A stretch of 64,000 nucleotides of DNA from Denticeps clupeoides (lineage: Eukaryota > Chordata > Actinopteri > Clupeiformes > Denticipitidae), in assembly GCF_900700375.1 (NCBI RefSeq), contig NW_021629800.1, forward strand, positions 1 to 64,000. Direction: 5' to 3'. Shown piece by piece: positions 12,961 through 24,659 of this stretch. The notes under the pieces are model-generated. The model searched no databases. It was given only the letters and a program-made list of their open reading frames with translations, and was not told the origin of the DNA. Position 1 is the stretch's first letter; each line of letters starts with the position of its first letter. The position numbers and the translations under genes were made by a program.

Positions 12961-13159
12961 ATTAGGGGGAACATTTTTGCCAGATACCCAGGATATAACC
13001 GCCTCTACATCAATACTACATCAGCAATTATGTACGTGAATGATTTTTAATTACTTCTTAGTAATAATAGGGGGAGGACAATATTTCCTGGTTGCTGATG
13101 TGGTATTAGTGGAGAGGCGGTTATATCCTGGGTACCTGGCAAAAATGTTCCCCCTAATT
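12961..13159. mobile_element. Foldback MITE inserted in the L2 fragment
   Basis: Arms of about 66 bp at 12961-13026 and 13093-13159 are near-perfect reverse complements (AGGGGGAACATTTTTGCC on the left, GGCAAAAATGTTCCCCCT on the right), separated by about 67 bp. This is the structure of a short foldback or hairpin MITE. It lies at the point where L2 homology stops. No coding capacity. Confidence 0.8.
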
Positions 13160-13447
13160 TTTAGGTAGGGTTACCAGATGTCAGATAAAATAAGATTATC
13201 ATTTATTAGTCCCACAAGTTGAAATTTTACATTGTCATGGAAGAAAATTACATTACAAGAGCAGCAAAACATAAATATCATAGAGAATATGCAAACTATG
13301 TAATATAAGAAGTTCACTATACAATAAATAGTCTGAGAAAACAGTGGATGAGAGTATTCAAAATTTCTGTATATACATACAATATATTTTTGTGTGTATA
13401 TATACCATTCTCCATCAACTAAAGTAGATATATGACATGTCTGGAAA

Positions 13448-14660
13448 TCACTCGGGTACATAATTGAAAGAACTGTATTTCTCACTGGTTCTTATTTTAT
13501 TCAAATGTGAGGTGCTTATTGTGTTACAAGGAGTTGGGGTACAATAACAACACCTAATCCATGCTAAGGCATTATTGTGCCTTGCATGAGAATAAGGAGC
13601 AAACTGAAGTTTCATCCACACAAGGTAAGTAATTACAATATTACTAATGCACAATTTGTCCATGTTGACTTTTGTTTATTGTGGTTACAGACAGCATATT
13701 TATTCTCAGCCACCAGGAAACAAGAGCTGGATAAAGCCCTTGTCTCCATGATAGAGAAGGATACACAGCCCTTCAGTATTGTGGATGATACTGGATTCAG
13801 GACATTTGTTTCCAAACTAGATCCCTATTATGGGTGTATGTATGGGTGCATGCATGAAAGACATGAGTACTTTTTTGTATGGCTCATAATTCAGCACTAT
13901 ATATTTGTTTCCTTTTGGCTCTGAAGGCCGTTATACGGTCCAAACAAAGCAGAGAGGAAATCCCCCAGGCTTCCACCTCTCATGTCACTGGAGGTAATAT
14001 ATTATTTTAGATTTTGAGATCAATTATTCCTATTAGAACACTTACTAACATGATCTGTGGTTTTCTCTTAGGTAGCAAACTGTGGCATCATTTAGACACC
14101 AGCGTCATGGAGGCACGGAAGACACAGAATGTAACAGATGCCACTGTGGAGGTCCAGCGCTACCTTTCAGAGCCAAATATAAGCAGGCTGGAAACCCCTC
14201 TGGAGTACCCCAATTTGTATAATCTTGGTCTTGCGTTTTTCTTCTGTGCCATGTGAAAGAGTGTTTTCAAAGGCCGGAGAGGTTGTCAAAAAAAAAAGGA
14301 ATTGCTTAAAACCAAAAACTGTTGGTGTGAAACTGTTATTTTTTTAAGAAAAATGTATAAAATTCTCCTGTTCTGTACATCATTGTCCAAGTTACACGAC
14401 TTGCCATATGATTTAATACTACCATTTTGTGAAAATATTCACACAGAATGCACGCAAACAGTATTTTATTATACACATATGTGATCACTTATGTAGAACA
14501 ATTAAAGCAATTCACTGCATATCATACCGTGTATGACTGTGTATGTGACAAAAATCAAATTTGAATTTATTTGGTTTGTAATTATACACCTGGCCAGTAG
14601 GTGTCGTGTGCACATGAAGCTTCGAGAAATGAACACTGTCGAACCGTTTGGCTCAAGCAT
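13448..14660 (+). mobile_element. hAT (ZBED-like) transposon, internally deleted
   Basis: Pieces of a hAT transposase are readable: KALVSMIEKDTQPFSIVDD near 13730-13790, FVSKLDPYY just after, and a C-terminal part with SKLWHHLDTSVMEAR, RYLSEP and LETPLEYPNLYNLGLAF at 14070-14240. The dimerisation-domain style ending (ERVFSKAGEVV) is recognisable but shifted in frame around 14255-14285. The middle of the transposase is missing, so the element is inactive. Ends were not determined; the right end may be in CCAGTAGGTGTCGTG near 14595. Confidence 0.7.
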
Positions 14661-14731
14661 GAGGCTTCATCACTAATTACACGTGAATGCAGGAAACAGT
14701 CACTCATAATATACTTTTACAAGTAGACTTA

Positions 14732-14800
14732 CTTTAATTTACTTTACCGACGCTTTTATCCAAAGCGACTTACAGGAGGAAGACACCAGCAATTCTCGTT
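14732..14800 (-). mobile_element. SINE family B, short fragment
   Basis: The plus strand reads TTTATCCAAAGCGACTTACA, the reverse of the conserved 3' module of family B seen in full near 41.96 kb. Only this end is present. Confidence 0.5.
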
Positions 14801-14939
14801 CGATTTCTAAAGATACTGCGTATCTACTCCGGCGACTTCAATCGTTTTCGAATAGTATCTGTAAAAATTAAAGACTCTTCGAATAAAGACATTAAAAAGG
14901 CAGCTAAAAAGTCTAAATAAAGAGAAGTCGCCTAAGGTT

Positions 14940-15330
14940 GCAGTAGCGTGTGACGTCATGATTTGAAATCAGGGCGCGCCAGGGGGAACATGGGGGAACT
15001 GAGTTTTCAGTAACACCGGCATGAAACGTCGGAAAGCGGCCGCTTTATCGTTTGTGCCCCACGACGTTGCTACTCGCGGCTTCTGTTGCCCACCTTCGCG
15101 GTGCGAAGAAAGACACCAGCCGCATCATTAGGACCACGCGGTCGCCCTCATCCCGGTCCAAGCGGGCTCGGTCCTGTCCAGATGGTTTTCACCATTCATC
15201 TGGTATCTGAAATACTTGCAGACAGAACTGCTTTTTACAATTTCTAGCAAGCTTGGTGCTGCACAAATACATCCAATTACGTTTACAGGTAGTCGGGGGT
15301 GGGGCTGCCCGCTGCAATGCCTGTTAAAAA
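14940..15330. promoter_or_regulatory. CpG-rich stretch before the zinc-finger ORF
   Basis: The region is rich in CpG (GGGCGCGCC, GGAAAGCGGCCGC, CACGACG) in an otherwise AT-rich surrounding. It could be the promoter or 5' exon of the zinc-finger gene. A short frame starting at the ATG near 15021 ends within 40 codons and is not a convincing gene. Confidence 0.35.
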
Positions 15331-15371
15331 TTGTTGTAGTCTGTAGGCGATTTCCGTGAACGGGCAAAACA

Positions 15372-17594
15372 GTGTTAATTGGTATCGACAAACCCAACAT
15401 ACAGAGCCTTCCTTGCAAACTCACACAGGAAAGAAAGCGACAGGTACTGCGTCCCAAAAAACTGGAATTTAATCTTAAAAGACACCAGCTATTACACAGC
15501 GGTGATCTGCCATTTAAGTGTGAGACTTGTGGTAGACAATTTTCACAAGTCTCTAATCTCAAGACCCACCAGAAAGTCCACAGTAAAGAGAAGTCCCACA
15601 AGTGCAACCAGTGTGGAAAGAGCTTTACACATAAAGCTACTCTGCAATACCACGAGAGAGTGCACACTGGCATTAAGCCACACCAGTGTGACGAATGCGG
15701 GAAGAAATATGCGCATCAAACCAGCTTGAAAGCGCACAAGAAACAACACAGAGAGGGGAAGAAGCTGCACATGAAGTGCGACGCTTCAGAGCAGCCGCCG
15801 AGCTCCGTGCAGCATCAGCAGAGCTGTTCAGTAGAATCTGAGCTACAGTCCTACCTGAATTTCTACGAACAAGTCCACGCTGAACAGGACCAGCAGCAGT
15901 GGTGTCAGAAACAGGGTCCAGGGAACACACCAGTCCCCCCGCTCTACAATAACAACATCAACATTTATTTCTTGTATAGCCCAAAATCACATACAGTATG
16001 TCTCAATGGGCTTTGACAGGTCCTACAGTTGACACCCCCCACACTTGACCCTTCTGCACACAAGGAAAAACTCCACACAAAAAAACTCTAGGAGAGAGAA
16101 AAAAAGAAAGGAAGAAACCTTGGGAAGGAGTGACACAGAGAGGGACCCCCTTCCAGGGTAGAGTGAGCCTGCAAATGGTGTCAGTGCAGGGTTGGATATG
16201 ATATAATGATAAGTCCTACGGTTGTAGGGTTGGAGAAGTCCACGATGTATTCAGTGTCATGGTCTAGATTACGTGTCCATAATGATGTTACTGGTCCATT
16301 TGAAGATCCCTGAAGCTGTAGTTGTAATGGTGGTGGTGGCTGTGGTGACCCTCTGGTTTGTTTCATGTTTTGTCCTTGTAAAGCAGTTGTCAGGAACCAG
16401 GATTTATTTGCTGGTCTGATCACTGGGGTCTGCCAGTAGTCTGGGTGCTTGATTCCGTGTCTCGGAGAAAAACAAACAGAAGCAGCGGCAGATGGTTGCA
16501 CTGTACGACCGATACTGAAATATGTGGTTATAGTGGTATATTGGTGCTACAGTGGCCCGGTACCCTAACTAGGACAGCCTAACTGGTGAATTTAACTTTG
16601 TCTGTGATAAACTGGACTTTATAATTGACACTGCATCAAAGTCAAGTGAAATGAGGGTCTAGGACTTTAGCAAAAAGCCAGTGAAAACAGATAGGTTTTG
16701 AGATTGGATTTAAACACTGAGACTGTGTCTGAATCCCGGACACTGACAGGCAAGCTGTTCCACAACTGCGGAGCTCTATAGGAGAAGGATCTGCTCCCAG
16801 CTGTGACCTTCTGCACCTTTGGTACCAGTAGTGACCCCGCACCCATTGATCGAAGGGGGCGTGGCGGTTCGTAAGGAACCAAAAGTTCACTCAGGTACTG
16901 TGGGGCGAGACCATTTAGAGCTTTATAGATTAAAAGTAGGATTTTTGTAGTCAATCCTAAATTTGATGGGTAACCAGTGCAGTGATTGTAAGACTGGGGT
17001 GATGTGGTCAAATTTCCTGGTTCTGGTTAGAACTCTGGCTGCAGCATTCTGTACTAGCTGGAGTTTACTCATGCACCTACTAGAGCATCCAGACAATAAT
17101 GCATTGCAGTAATCTAACCTTGATGTAATAAATGCATGGACCAACTTTTCTGCATCATGCATTGAAATGATATTTCTTATTTTCGCAATATTTCTAAGGT
17201 GAAAGAATGCTATTATCTACGTGCGAACTGAATGAGAGACCTGCATCAATGATGACACCTAGATCCTTCACTTCAATACTCGGTGGGATAGAAAGGCTAG
17301 GACGAGGATTTCCAGGCTCTGCTGAACATGTCACTACCATCACCACCACTGTACAATGATGAGGATTTCCAGGATCTGGTGAACTTTCCACCACAGCACC
17401 AGAACAGCCAGACCCTACAGCATCAGCAGTGGGTTTTCCAGGATCTGTCCTCAGAGCAGCAGCACGCGCTGGCTCCGGTCAACACACAGATGAAGATCGG
17501 CCCAGTGAATATCTCTGCAGAAATATCACCACAACAACCATTGCTGTTTGAACACAATTCTTTCCTCTATTTCTGGTGTCCAGACCAAATTTAA
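15372..17594 (+). pseudogene. C2H2 zinc-finger gene split by an L2 insertion
   Basis: The left part (15372-15950) encodes three full C2H2 fingers: FKCETCGRQFSQVSNLKTH, HKCNQCGKSFTHKATLQYH and HQCDECGKKYAHQTSLKAH. They are joined by short linkers and preceded by a half finger whose cysteine pair lies in another frame. A Gln/Ser-rich tail ends in PVPPLYN. The frame is interrupted exactly after a codon at 15950 by a 1350-bp L2 element and resumes at 17301 in the same phase (DEDFQALLN, then a second PPLYNDEDFQDL), ending at 17594. As it stands the left ORF stops at 16016 after 22 codons of L2 sequence. The frameshifted first finger and the insertion suggest a pseudogene, although a truncated protein is possible. 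The family role would be nuclear DNA binding. Downstream AATAAA lies near 17698. Confidence 0.6.
15951..17300 (-). mobile_element. L2-like LINE inserted in the zinc-finger ORF
   Basis: On the minus strand the element encodes the reverse transcriptase C-terminal part: HAFITSRLDYCNALLSG near 17130, then ILLLIYKALNGLAPQYLSEL and SYRAPQLWNSLPVSVRD near 16700-16960, in more than one frame. The 3' end at 15951-15990 has the L2-type ending, reading TTGGGCTATACAAGAAAT on the minus strand. The 3' UTR carries the fish-typical ACCTTGGGAAGGAG block. It is 5' truncated and inactive. I see no clear target-site duplication. Confidence 0.85.
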
Positions 17595-18000
17595 AGCAAT
17601 CAGTCTGGTAAAAATGCTGTAAATGTAATGAAAACAGCGGTGCCATTGTATTAAAGAAAAATCATTAAATGGAAACTGTTGAAATCACTGAATATGAATA
17701 AATATGAATGTTATATAAATTGTAATAGAAGTGATCTTGTTTTTACTATTATTTTCATGTCTGTGCCCTCTTGACACGTACATAAAGATAAAATATATAT
17801 ATAATATTGTGCAGCAAATTATGTTAAACAAATTAAAATTAGTTATGTATGAGGAGTGTAAATCTTACAATAAGTAAAGCATATAGGTGAAGGGAGCAGT
17901 TTAATAGGGTAGATATGTCAAAGGCTGATTCTATAACATCTAACTGCGTACAGATTAAAGCTGTGTACACATTTTATTTTATGTTTTATTTATAATTTTT
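17595..18000 (+). other. AT-rich 3' flank of the zinc-finger ORF
   Basis: No gene. An AATAAA signal lies near 17698 in AT-rich sequence and could end the zinc-finger transcript. Nothing else stands out. Confidence 0.4.
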
Positions 18001-18604
18001 CAATTTTACAATTACCAACAAACAACACCAAACAGAAGAAAGAAAAATAGAAGAGAGAAAAAAAAATGTCAATCAATGTAAACCACCCACCAACCTCCTC
18101 TCAGTTCTATGGAATTATAGCACATCATGTGAGGAACTTGATGTCTATGCTGGAGTCAATCTTAATGATTTAACATATTCCATAAATGGTGACCATATTG
18201 CTTTGAACTTTTCCTGTTGATTACCCTGGCTGCATGTCAGTTTTTCTAACTGCAGCATGGAGAGCATTTCTTTGATCCAACTATTGAAAGAAGGGGCATA
18301 TCTGATTTCCACAGCAAAAGAATAAGCCTTCTGGTCATTAATGAAGCAAAGGCTACTGCCGTAGTCTGAGATGCAGTGAAAAAAAAAAAAAAAAAAAAAA
18401 GATATATGGTGCAGGTTCAATCGATTTATTGATGATATGACAGTGAATTTTTTTTCCCAGAAACTATAGAAAGACTGGCAGTTCCAAAACATATGGCCCT
18501 TTGTGACATTGTGGCCACTCTGAGCTGGTATTTGGGAATATTTTTGCAAGTTTATCTGCTGAGAAGTGCAGGCGATGTAATGGACAGTGTTTAAAAAAAA
18601 AAAA

Positions 18605-18852
18605 AAAGTGAAGTGATTGTCACATGTGATACACAGCAGCACAGCACACAGTGCACACAGTGAAATTTGTCCTCTGCATTTAACCCATCACCTGAGTGAG
18701 CAGTGGGCAGCCATGACCGGCGCCCGGGGAGCAGTGTGTGGGGACGGTGCTTTGCTCAGTGGCACCTCAGTGGCACCTTGGCGGATCGGGATTCGAACCG
18801 GCAACCTTCTGATTACGGGGCCGCTTCCTTAACCGCTAGGCCACCACTGCTC
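18605..18852 (-). mobile_element. SINE family A, full copy
   Basis: On the minus strand it begins with a tRNA-like head (A box TGGCCTAGCGGTTAAGG, B box GGTTCGAATCC). It continues through GGTGCCACTGAGGTGCCACT and CACACTGCTCCCCGGGCG to the tail ending ACAATCACTTCACTT. Length about 245 bp, nearly intact. It sits in the L1 remains next to a poly(A) run. Confidence 0.9.
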
Positions 18853-18879
18853 TCCTCCGTAAGTACGATGTTAAGATCA

Positions 18880-19495
18880 AAGTGAAACATACAATTTCAA
18901 AGTGAAACATACAAACTACTTATAACAACTTGAAATGCCCAGTGCTTTCAAAATACAATATTCTACAAAATTAAATAATCACAAAAAAATCTTTACTTTA
19001 AAAAACATTACTGTCGAACGACAAACCCTGGTAAGGCTAAACAACTGTTTTGATTATATTTGGCCATTATAAAATCCCGTATTATAGTTCTTACGTTTAA
19101 CCAAAACGTTGTTTGGAGGCTGACTTGAACACAGGGATGCATAGCTTTGCTAGCTTAGCTAAGGTTAAGATTTGTAAACTGATGTGAAATTCTTTAGGAA
19201 ACCTTTAAAATTTGAAAAAAGTTAACTAAACAGCTAAGAACAGTCTAAATAGTTAATGCCTACGTTTAGCCCAAATGTTGTTTGGAGGATGACTTGAACA
19301 GGCTATCGCAATATGGTACGTCTACCCAGATGTCTATGTGAGTCACGAATCTGAGGTCTCCACTGAACCGAATCGAGAGTCATGTGACCAAACACGTCAC
19401 ATTTAAATCGCAGCTTTTTGCGTTCATGTAATCGCACAGACTGACATCGCAATTACGATTGCGATTAGATTAATCGTGCAGCACTATCTTTAACC
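18880..19495. mobile_element. Non-autonomous hAT-like element
   Basis: The right end reads GATTAGATTAATCGTGCAGCAC, which on the other strand begins GTGCTGCACGATTAATC, an end typical of non-autonomous hAT elements in fish. Inside are two imperfect 38-bp direct repeats (TTGTTTGGAGG then TGACTTGAACA) near 19093 and 19261. There is no coding capacity. The left end is uncertain. Confidence 0.45.
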
Positions 19496-19504
19496 ATGGT
19501 GAAA

Positions 19505-19680
19505 ATAACCTTGGTGAGCAGTGGGCAGCCATGACAGGCGCCCGGGGAGCAGTGTGTGGGGACGGTGCTTTGCTCAGTGGCACCTCAGTGGCACCATGGC
19601 AGATCGGGATTCGAACCAGCAACCTTCTGATTATGGGGCCATTTCCTTAACTGCTAGGCCACCCCTACACCACCACTGTA
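19505..19680 (-). mobile_element. SINE family A, truncated tail
   Basis: It contains the body and tRNA-like head of family A on the minus strand (B box as GGTTCGAATCC with one change, A box region TGGCCTAGCAGTTAAGG). It starts at CCTTGGTGAGCAGTGGGCAG, so the 3' tail is missing. Confidence 0.85.
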
Positions 19681-21060
19681 CACGGACATAATCTGATATT
19701 ACAGAGTTAGTCCAATGATGATTTATACAGCATTTCAACGCACATGATAAATGCAGAACTGCATTTAAGTACTTTCCACCAACCTGGTCAAACGTGTCTA
19801 CAGAGATACCAATTTCCAGTTGAAGGATGGAGTGAGAGGAGTATAATATATAAAATAAACAACGCATATTAAAAGATGATTGTCTGTCTGGTATGAAACC
19901 AGTTTACTCTGGGTCAACCCCACATTATTTTAGGTATCACTATATCCAGGCGGCTGGCCAGGACCTTGAAAGAATTTTATAGTCACATGAAAAGAGGCTT
20001 TATTGGCTGATACGAACAACATTCATGTGGATCCCTATCTTTTTTGGGTAGAACCGCTTTGACTGCCGGGGTCACTGTACAGGGCAGTTTCTGTTTGGAA
20101 AGAATTGCCTCAAAAAGTTTACTTAAAACGGGTCAGCTGAAAAAACTTAAAAAAACTCAATTGGGATCCATCCATCTGGACCAGGTGATTTACCATTTTG
20201 CATAGAATTTATGGCTTATGTTATATCTTTGCAGGATGTCCCAAGGTCCAAGCATGATCGGTCTTCACAGCTAATTTTAGGAATTTCCAATTAATCAACA
20301 ATTAATTTTGCGTTGAATTAACTGCCTGTGAGGTGTATAGATTGGTGTAGAAGTACTTAAATGTGGCTGGTCTGAACTTGATGAGATAGTAACCTGCCGA
20401 CTTTATCGCTGTTCATAGCATGTGCATCTAGTCTTCAAATGTAGCCGTTCAGTCTGTTAAATTCTTCTTGCAAAAACATCCTTTACTTGTATAGAGCTGG
20501 ATTATGAAAATGAACCAGCTCATTTTGTGCCTATTTCCTGTATTATGCATTTTCCTCCCATGGGCTGTATACGGGATTCATTGGCCCCTAAGGAAAGTTT
20601 TGAGGGCCTCCCAAATAGTAAAGAAAGACATTCGAGGTGTGAGGTTGACGTCGAGAAAGAAATCCATTTGATCTTTAAATGATTTTGTGAGAAAGCAGTA
20701 ATGGGTCGAGGTGTCCTATTTGACGAATTGTAGTGTTATGTCTACTTGCACAGGGGACTGATCCAAAGATCACAATATTAGGATATTGACTATTTGAAAC
20801 GAAACAGAGAATCCTACTATCAATCAAGAAAACAATCTATTTTGGAATATGAATGGTGAACAGGTGAAAAAAAGAATATTGTTGGGATGTTGGGTTGGTA
20901 TATTTCCAGAGGTCAAACCATTTATTGCATTCCATAAATAACAAAACAGCAGCCGCAGACTCCCATCTTGGACAGTGTGAGACGTGATCTGTCCAGATTT
21001 GGCTGGAGAACAAAGTTGAAATCACCGCCAAAAATGAAACTAACATACTACGTATAGTCT

Positions 21061-21455
21061 ATGGGCAATAAAGTGTCCTAATTAATAATATGAAATGAAA
21101 AACACTGATGGTAGTGTGTGTGATTGAACTTCTGTGATCTCAGGTACATTTTCTCTGCTGAGGGGTCTGCAGGAATGTTCTGAAGTTCACGTTGCAGCGC
21201 AGATTCTTCACCTGCGCCGGTGCATGTCTGCTGTCCAGGCCGCTGTTTGTAAATGTGTAGGATTCTAATCGATCAAAGAGAATAATGATTATTGATGAAT
21301 CATTAGGAATACTGATTACCCAGGGGCCCATAGTGACTTACCTAGCAGGGGAGATACCGTGATCAAGAAGGCGGATCACCCAGGGTGAGGCTCAGCCATT
21401 GCACTTCGGCTGTGCTGACCCCTGCATATTCCCCAAATGTGGGAATCTCGACTGT
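21061..21455. other. No gene seen
   Basis: Unique-looking sequence upstream of the L1 endonuclease remnant, possibly L1 5' material. No convincing reading frame. Confidence 0.3.
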
Positions 21456-21562
21456 ATGGGGCAGTGGTGGCCTAGCGTTTAAGGAAGCGGCCCCATAATC
21501 AGAAGGTTGCCGGTTTGAATTCCGATTCGCCAAGGTGCCACTGAGGTGCCACAAAGCACCGA
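21456..21562 (+). mobile_element. SINE family A, head only
   Basis: GGGGCAGTGGTGGCCTAGCG starts the tRNA-like head on the plus strand, followed by CAGAAGGTTGCCGGTTTGAA and GGTGCCACTGAGGTGCCAC. The copy stops at AAAGCACCGACAG, so the 3' half is lost. Confidence 0.85.
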
Positions 21563-21970
21563 CAGAATGTTTGTCACAAAAACTAGACGCTGCAGCTCAA
21601 ACAAAAATCATGAAAACACTGGTCTCATAGAACCGGAGCGTCATTCACAACAGGAAGCACAACTTGACCCTGGACCAGGGGTTTCCAGTCCTGCTCCTGG
21701 AAGAGTTTTCATTCCAGTGATTGTTTAATTAAGATCTTGTGATCATTAACAGCCTAATAATGTGTCTTGTAGGTCGAAAACACTGAAGGTTGAACCTGCT
21801 CTACAAGGAAATATAGGGTCATTTGTGAAAATGAAAGAAGATGAGGGCTCCAACAAATAATTCTGAGCTACTGATATTGGAAAATGAAAATGATCTTCAC
21901 GTTGTAGTGCAAAAAGAAAAATGTATTTGTCTGAACAGTGATCACCACCCGCTCAACATTACTTCCCTCA
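21563..21970. other. Non-coding, with a short common-repeat fragment
   Basis: Around 21675-21730 the text CCAGGGGTTTCCAGTCCTGC and CTCCTGGAAGAG resembles a dispersed vertebrate repeat. Otherwise no gene. Confidence 0.3.
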
Positions 21971-21974
21971 GCTT

Positions 21975-22112
21975 CAAAGCCTGAATCTGAGTCATCTGGA
22001 TGAGGCTGGAGAACGTGGCATTTATCACATAACAGAGATCACCAATCGACTGATAGAACGCAAACACAAAACTGTGGAGGTTCTCCCACAAAGCTGCATG
22101 CACATTTCAGTG
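21975..22112 (+). other. Possible orphan exon
   Basis: After CTTCCCTCAG, a good acceptor, an open frame reads LQSLNLSHLDEAGERG, then HITEITNRLIERKHKTVEV. It reaches a weak donor at TTTCA/GTGAAG. The codons look protein-like, but no neighbouring exon was found and I cannot name the family. It may be a relic. Confidence 0.25.
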
Positions 22113-22970
22113 AAGAACATTTCTACGACCTGGTACAGTTTTTATCCTTTTTTATAGATTTAATGGTTAGAAAATGCCTCTAGATATGTTACAGAAACTA
22201 CAGATTTATATTGGGTGTTGTTTTGGATTCTTGTTGGTTACTTTTCTTTCGGGATGCTCTGAAATATTCATTAATTTTACACTGTACATTTACCAAGAAC
22301 ATGTGACGGCAGAAATAGATGATCTTGCTGCACCCTATATCATGAAATTATTAATGATCAAAAAGAAATGGATGTAGTGCTACATTTAAATTACAAAGAA
22401 AACACATATTCAGAAATCTAACATTTAACATGTCCATCCACACAGACTTCACATGGTTAGACTAAACAAATACATTTTCCTATGGACAATGTTAACAAGT
22501 TATGATATGAAAGATTGAATTATTATGTGTTGCATGCTTTATGATTATTGTTAAATTAATTTTTGTTTGAAATCTGATGCATACATTATATGTGATTTAT
22601 AGTTAATTATTAATGTAAAGATTTATGGGTAAACCAAGTCTCACGAGAAAAGACACCAGATCCATCACATGGACTGCAGGTGAGCAGATGTCTTCCACGA
22701 GGCTCCGCTAAGCTAAAATAAAGGGTTATATGCAGGGACATATCTCATTTTCAGGACAAGCAGCCAACGAGGTACTTGATAAGAAATGTTTTGTTTATGT
22801 TCATGTTGAATATCTGTATTGTGTAATTGTTAACACGTTTTACTGTTTACTTAAATACAGTTCTCACGGTACAAGGTGCATGGCGCAACTTTTACAAGAA
22901 CGTTCACGCAATAAAGCCGATATCAAGAGACGACCTGTGTCTGTGTTGTCTTGAAGAGAGCTACAGTCAT
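22113..22970. other. AT-rich, no gene seen
   Basis: AT-rich sequence without a convincing frame, splice pair or known repeat. Confidence 0.3.
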
Positions 22971-22971
22971 T

Positions 22972-23058
22972 GTGAAACGGTGCAGCACAGCACACAGTGA
23001 CACAACGAAATGTGTCCTCTGCTTTTAACCATCATCCTTGGTGAGCAGTGTGCAGTAC
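22972..23058 (-). mobile_element. SINE family A, tail fragment
   Basis: It carries CAGCACAGCACACAGTGACA, TCCTCTGCTTTTAACCATCA and CTTGGTGAGCAG, the 3' half of family A read on the minus strand, and then ends. Confidence 0.75.
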
Positions 23059-23254
23059 TACGTGTACTCTAATGTGCTTCTCTGGGATGCTGTGCTGTTG
23101 GTTTTCATGTCTTTCATGTCATGTCTATTTGAATAGGACTGTTCACATCTTCTCTGTAGGCCTCAAGTGCTGGACAGGAGCTTCCTTCATTTCTACCTCA
23201 GCAAGGAAGTTGGAAACAGGACAGGGTTCCAGAAGTCTCTCACCTCTTCTCTCA

Positions 23255-23440
23255 GTGCACACAACCAAACATGATCTCTGCATTTAACCAATTTTGTGTA
23301 GGATCAGCAAACAGCCATAAGTGGTGTTCATGGAGCAATGTATGGGGGTGGCACCTTGCTTAAGGGGACCACAGTTGCCACATGGCAGGTTGATCAATTT
23401 AAAAACTTGACCTTCTGATTCTGCTTCCAGGCAACCACCG
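23255..23440 (-). mobile_element. Old, diverged SINE family A copy
   Basis: Scattered similarity to the family A body (TCTCTGCATTTAACCAATTT, ATGGAGCAATGTATGGGGGT, GTGGCACCTTGCTTAAGGGG) shows a much older insertion than the others in the window. Confidence 0.45.
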
Positions 23441-24655
23441 CCCAACACAATCATCTCATAGGGTCTAGAATTCCATACACAGTACATATTGTTCTGTATA
23501 TTCCATACACCGTAACCACTTTGGTTGGAAGTGTATGGAATAGCACTAAATTAATAGTTTTATATTAGCTGACACTATGGTCATGTAATTCTTGTGTTAG
23601 TATTCCCAATTTGTTGTGGACTCACAAAATGAGGAACAAACAATGGAAAGATGGGGAGTCCTGAGAAAACCTTTTTGACATCTTTATTTCCTCTAACTGT
23701 GTGTGTGTATTTCTCAACTGGTAGTACAGTTCAGGAATTTTGATGTTTGAACTTCTCTCCTCTGACAGCTTCATAAAACCGACCTGAGAGAGAATTCAGA
23801 ATGACAGAGAGAGAGAGAGCGAATGGAAATGAAGCTGGTGCATTCAAACTCCTCCTCTCACATAAAACCCACACAGCTGAGGCTCAGAATTAATGCTGTG
23901 CATCTATACCGCCATACATATTAAGGGGTGCAAAGGTACAGGTATCCCACGGTATGCTCCATACCTCGGGGGAAAGGGGCAAACTCCTCCTGCCGCCTAA
24001 AAAGGTTTGTGTGAGTGTGGGCCAATTCACTATGGAGTTTCTCCAGTTCAGAACACCTCTGCCACACCCATCAAACAGAACCATGTGAGAGGACAGGCAT
24101 ATCCTTCAGAAGATGGACCAACACTTTGGAGGATTAGGATGCAGCAAAGATGGATGAATAAACAATTGGCAATGATATAAGGTCATGTTAATGCCCAAGC
24201 TGTACATATTGCAGTCCTAATAAGATTAGTAAACTAATGGAAAATAATTTGTGGACCTGTTGACATGCCAAACACGTAAACAGTTCACAATACTCACGTC
24301 AATAACATCCTCAGGTCTTATTTTCACACAAACTGATTAAAAAGTGAAGACTTGCTGAAACTTTGCAATCCTTGTGAAAGAGGAAGACAGGGGGTTTAAA
24401 GCCCTGAAGAGAAAACTACATTTTTGTACTGTTTACATATTACATATTTCTACATATTATGCCCCATTCCCAATATAAATTAATTTAGGGTGTCCAGATT
24501 TGAAACAAGAGACCCACACACCAGTCAAACATGAACAGTCACGGAAAAAGCGATAATATTCACCCTTTGTTTTCCGAGACATTGATATCCGTTTTGTAAT
24601 GTAACCTGCTTAAGGAAAAGTTGTTCACGTTCAGCGTGCTCAGATTCTAACTCGG
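23441..24655. other. No gene seen
   Basis: No supported exon. A (GA)n tract lies near 23806-23822. Several short frames exist but lack splice or family support. Confidence 0.3.
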
Positions 24656-24659
24656 TTAC

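Larger units (their letters stand above)
18000..21060 (-). mobile_element. L1-type LINE, interrupted and internally deleted
   Basis: Minus-strand pieces of L1 ORF2 appear in the right order. The endonuclease C-terminal part lies at 20837-21046 (HCPRWESAAAVLLFMECNKW, then TNPTSQQYSFF). The start of the reverse transcriptase lies near 20150-20180 (a PGPDG-type motif). The C-terminal region lies at 18145-18600 (GHMFWNCQSFYSFW, then FNSWIKEMLSMLQLEK). The middle is replaced by SINEs and a hAT-like element (18.6-19.7 kb). Multiple frames and a poly(T) tract show it is dead. Confidence 0.7.

Noticed and set aside
15128-15673. A 181-codon minus-strand frame
   Set aside because: It is antisense to the zinc-finger exon and its CpG-rich 5' flank, with no family resemblance.
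18605-18852. tRNA gene suggested by A and B boxes
   Set aside because: The boxes belong to the head of a dispersed SINE with many copies in this window; no cloverleaf with a sound acceptor stem is evident.
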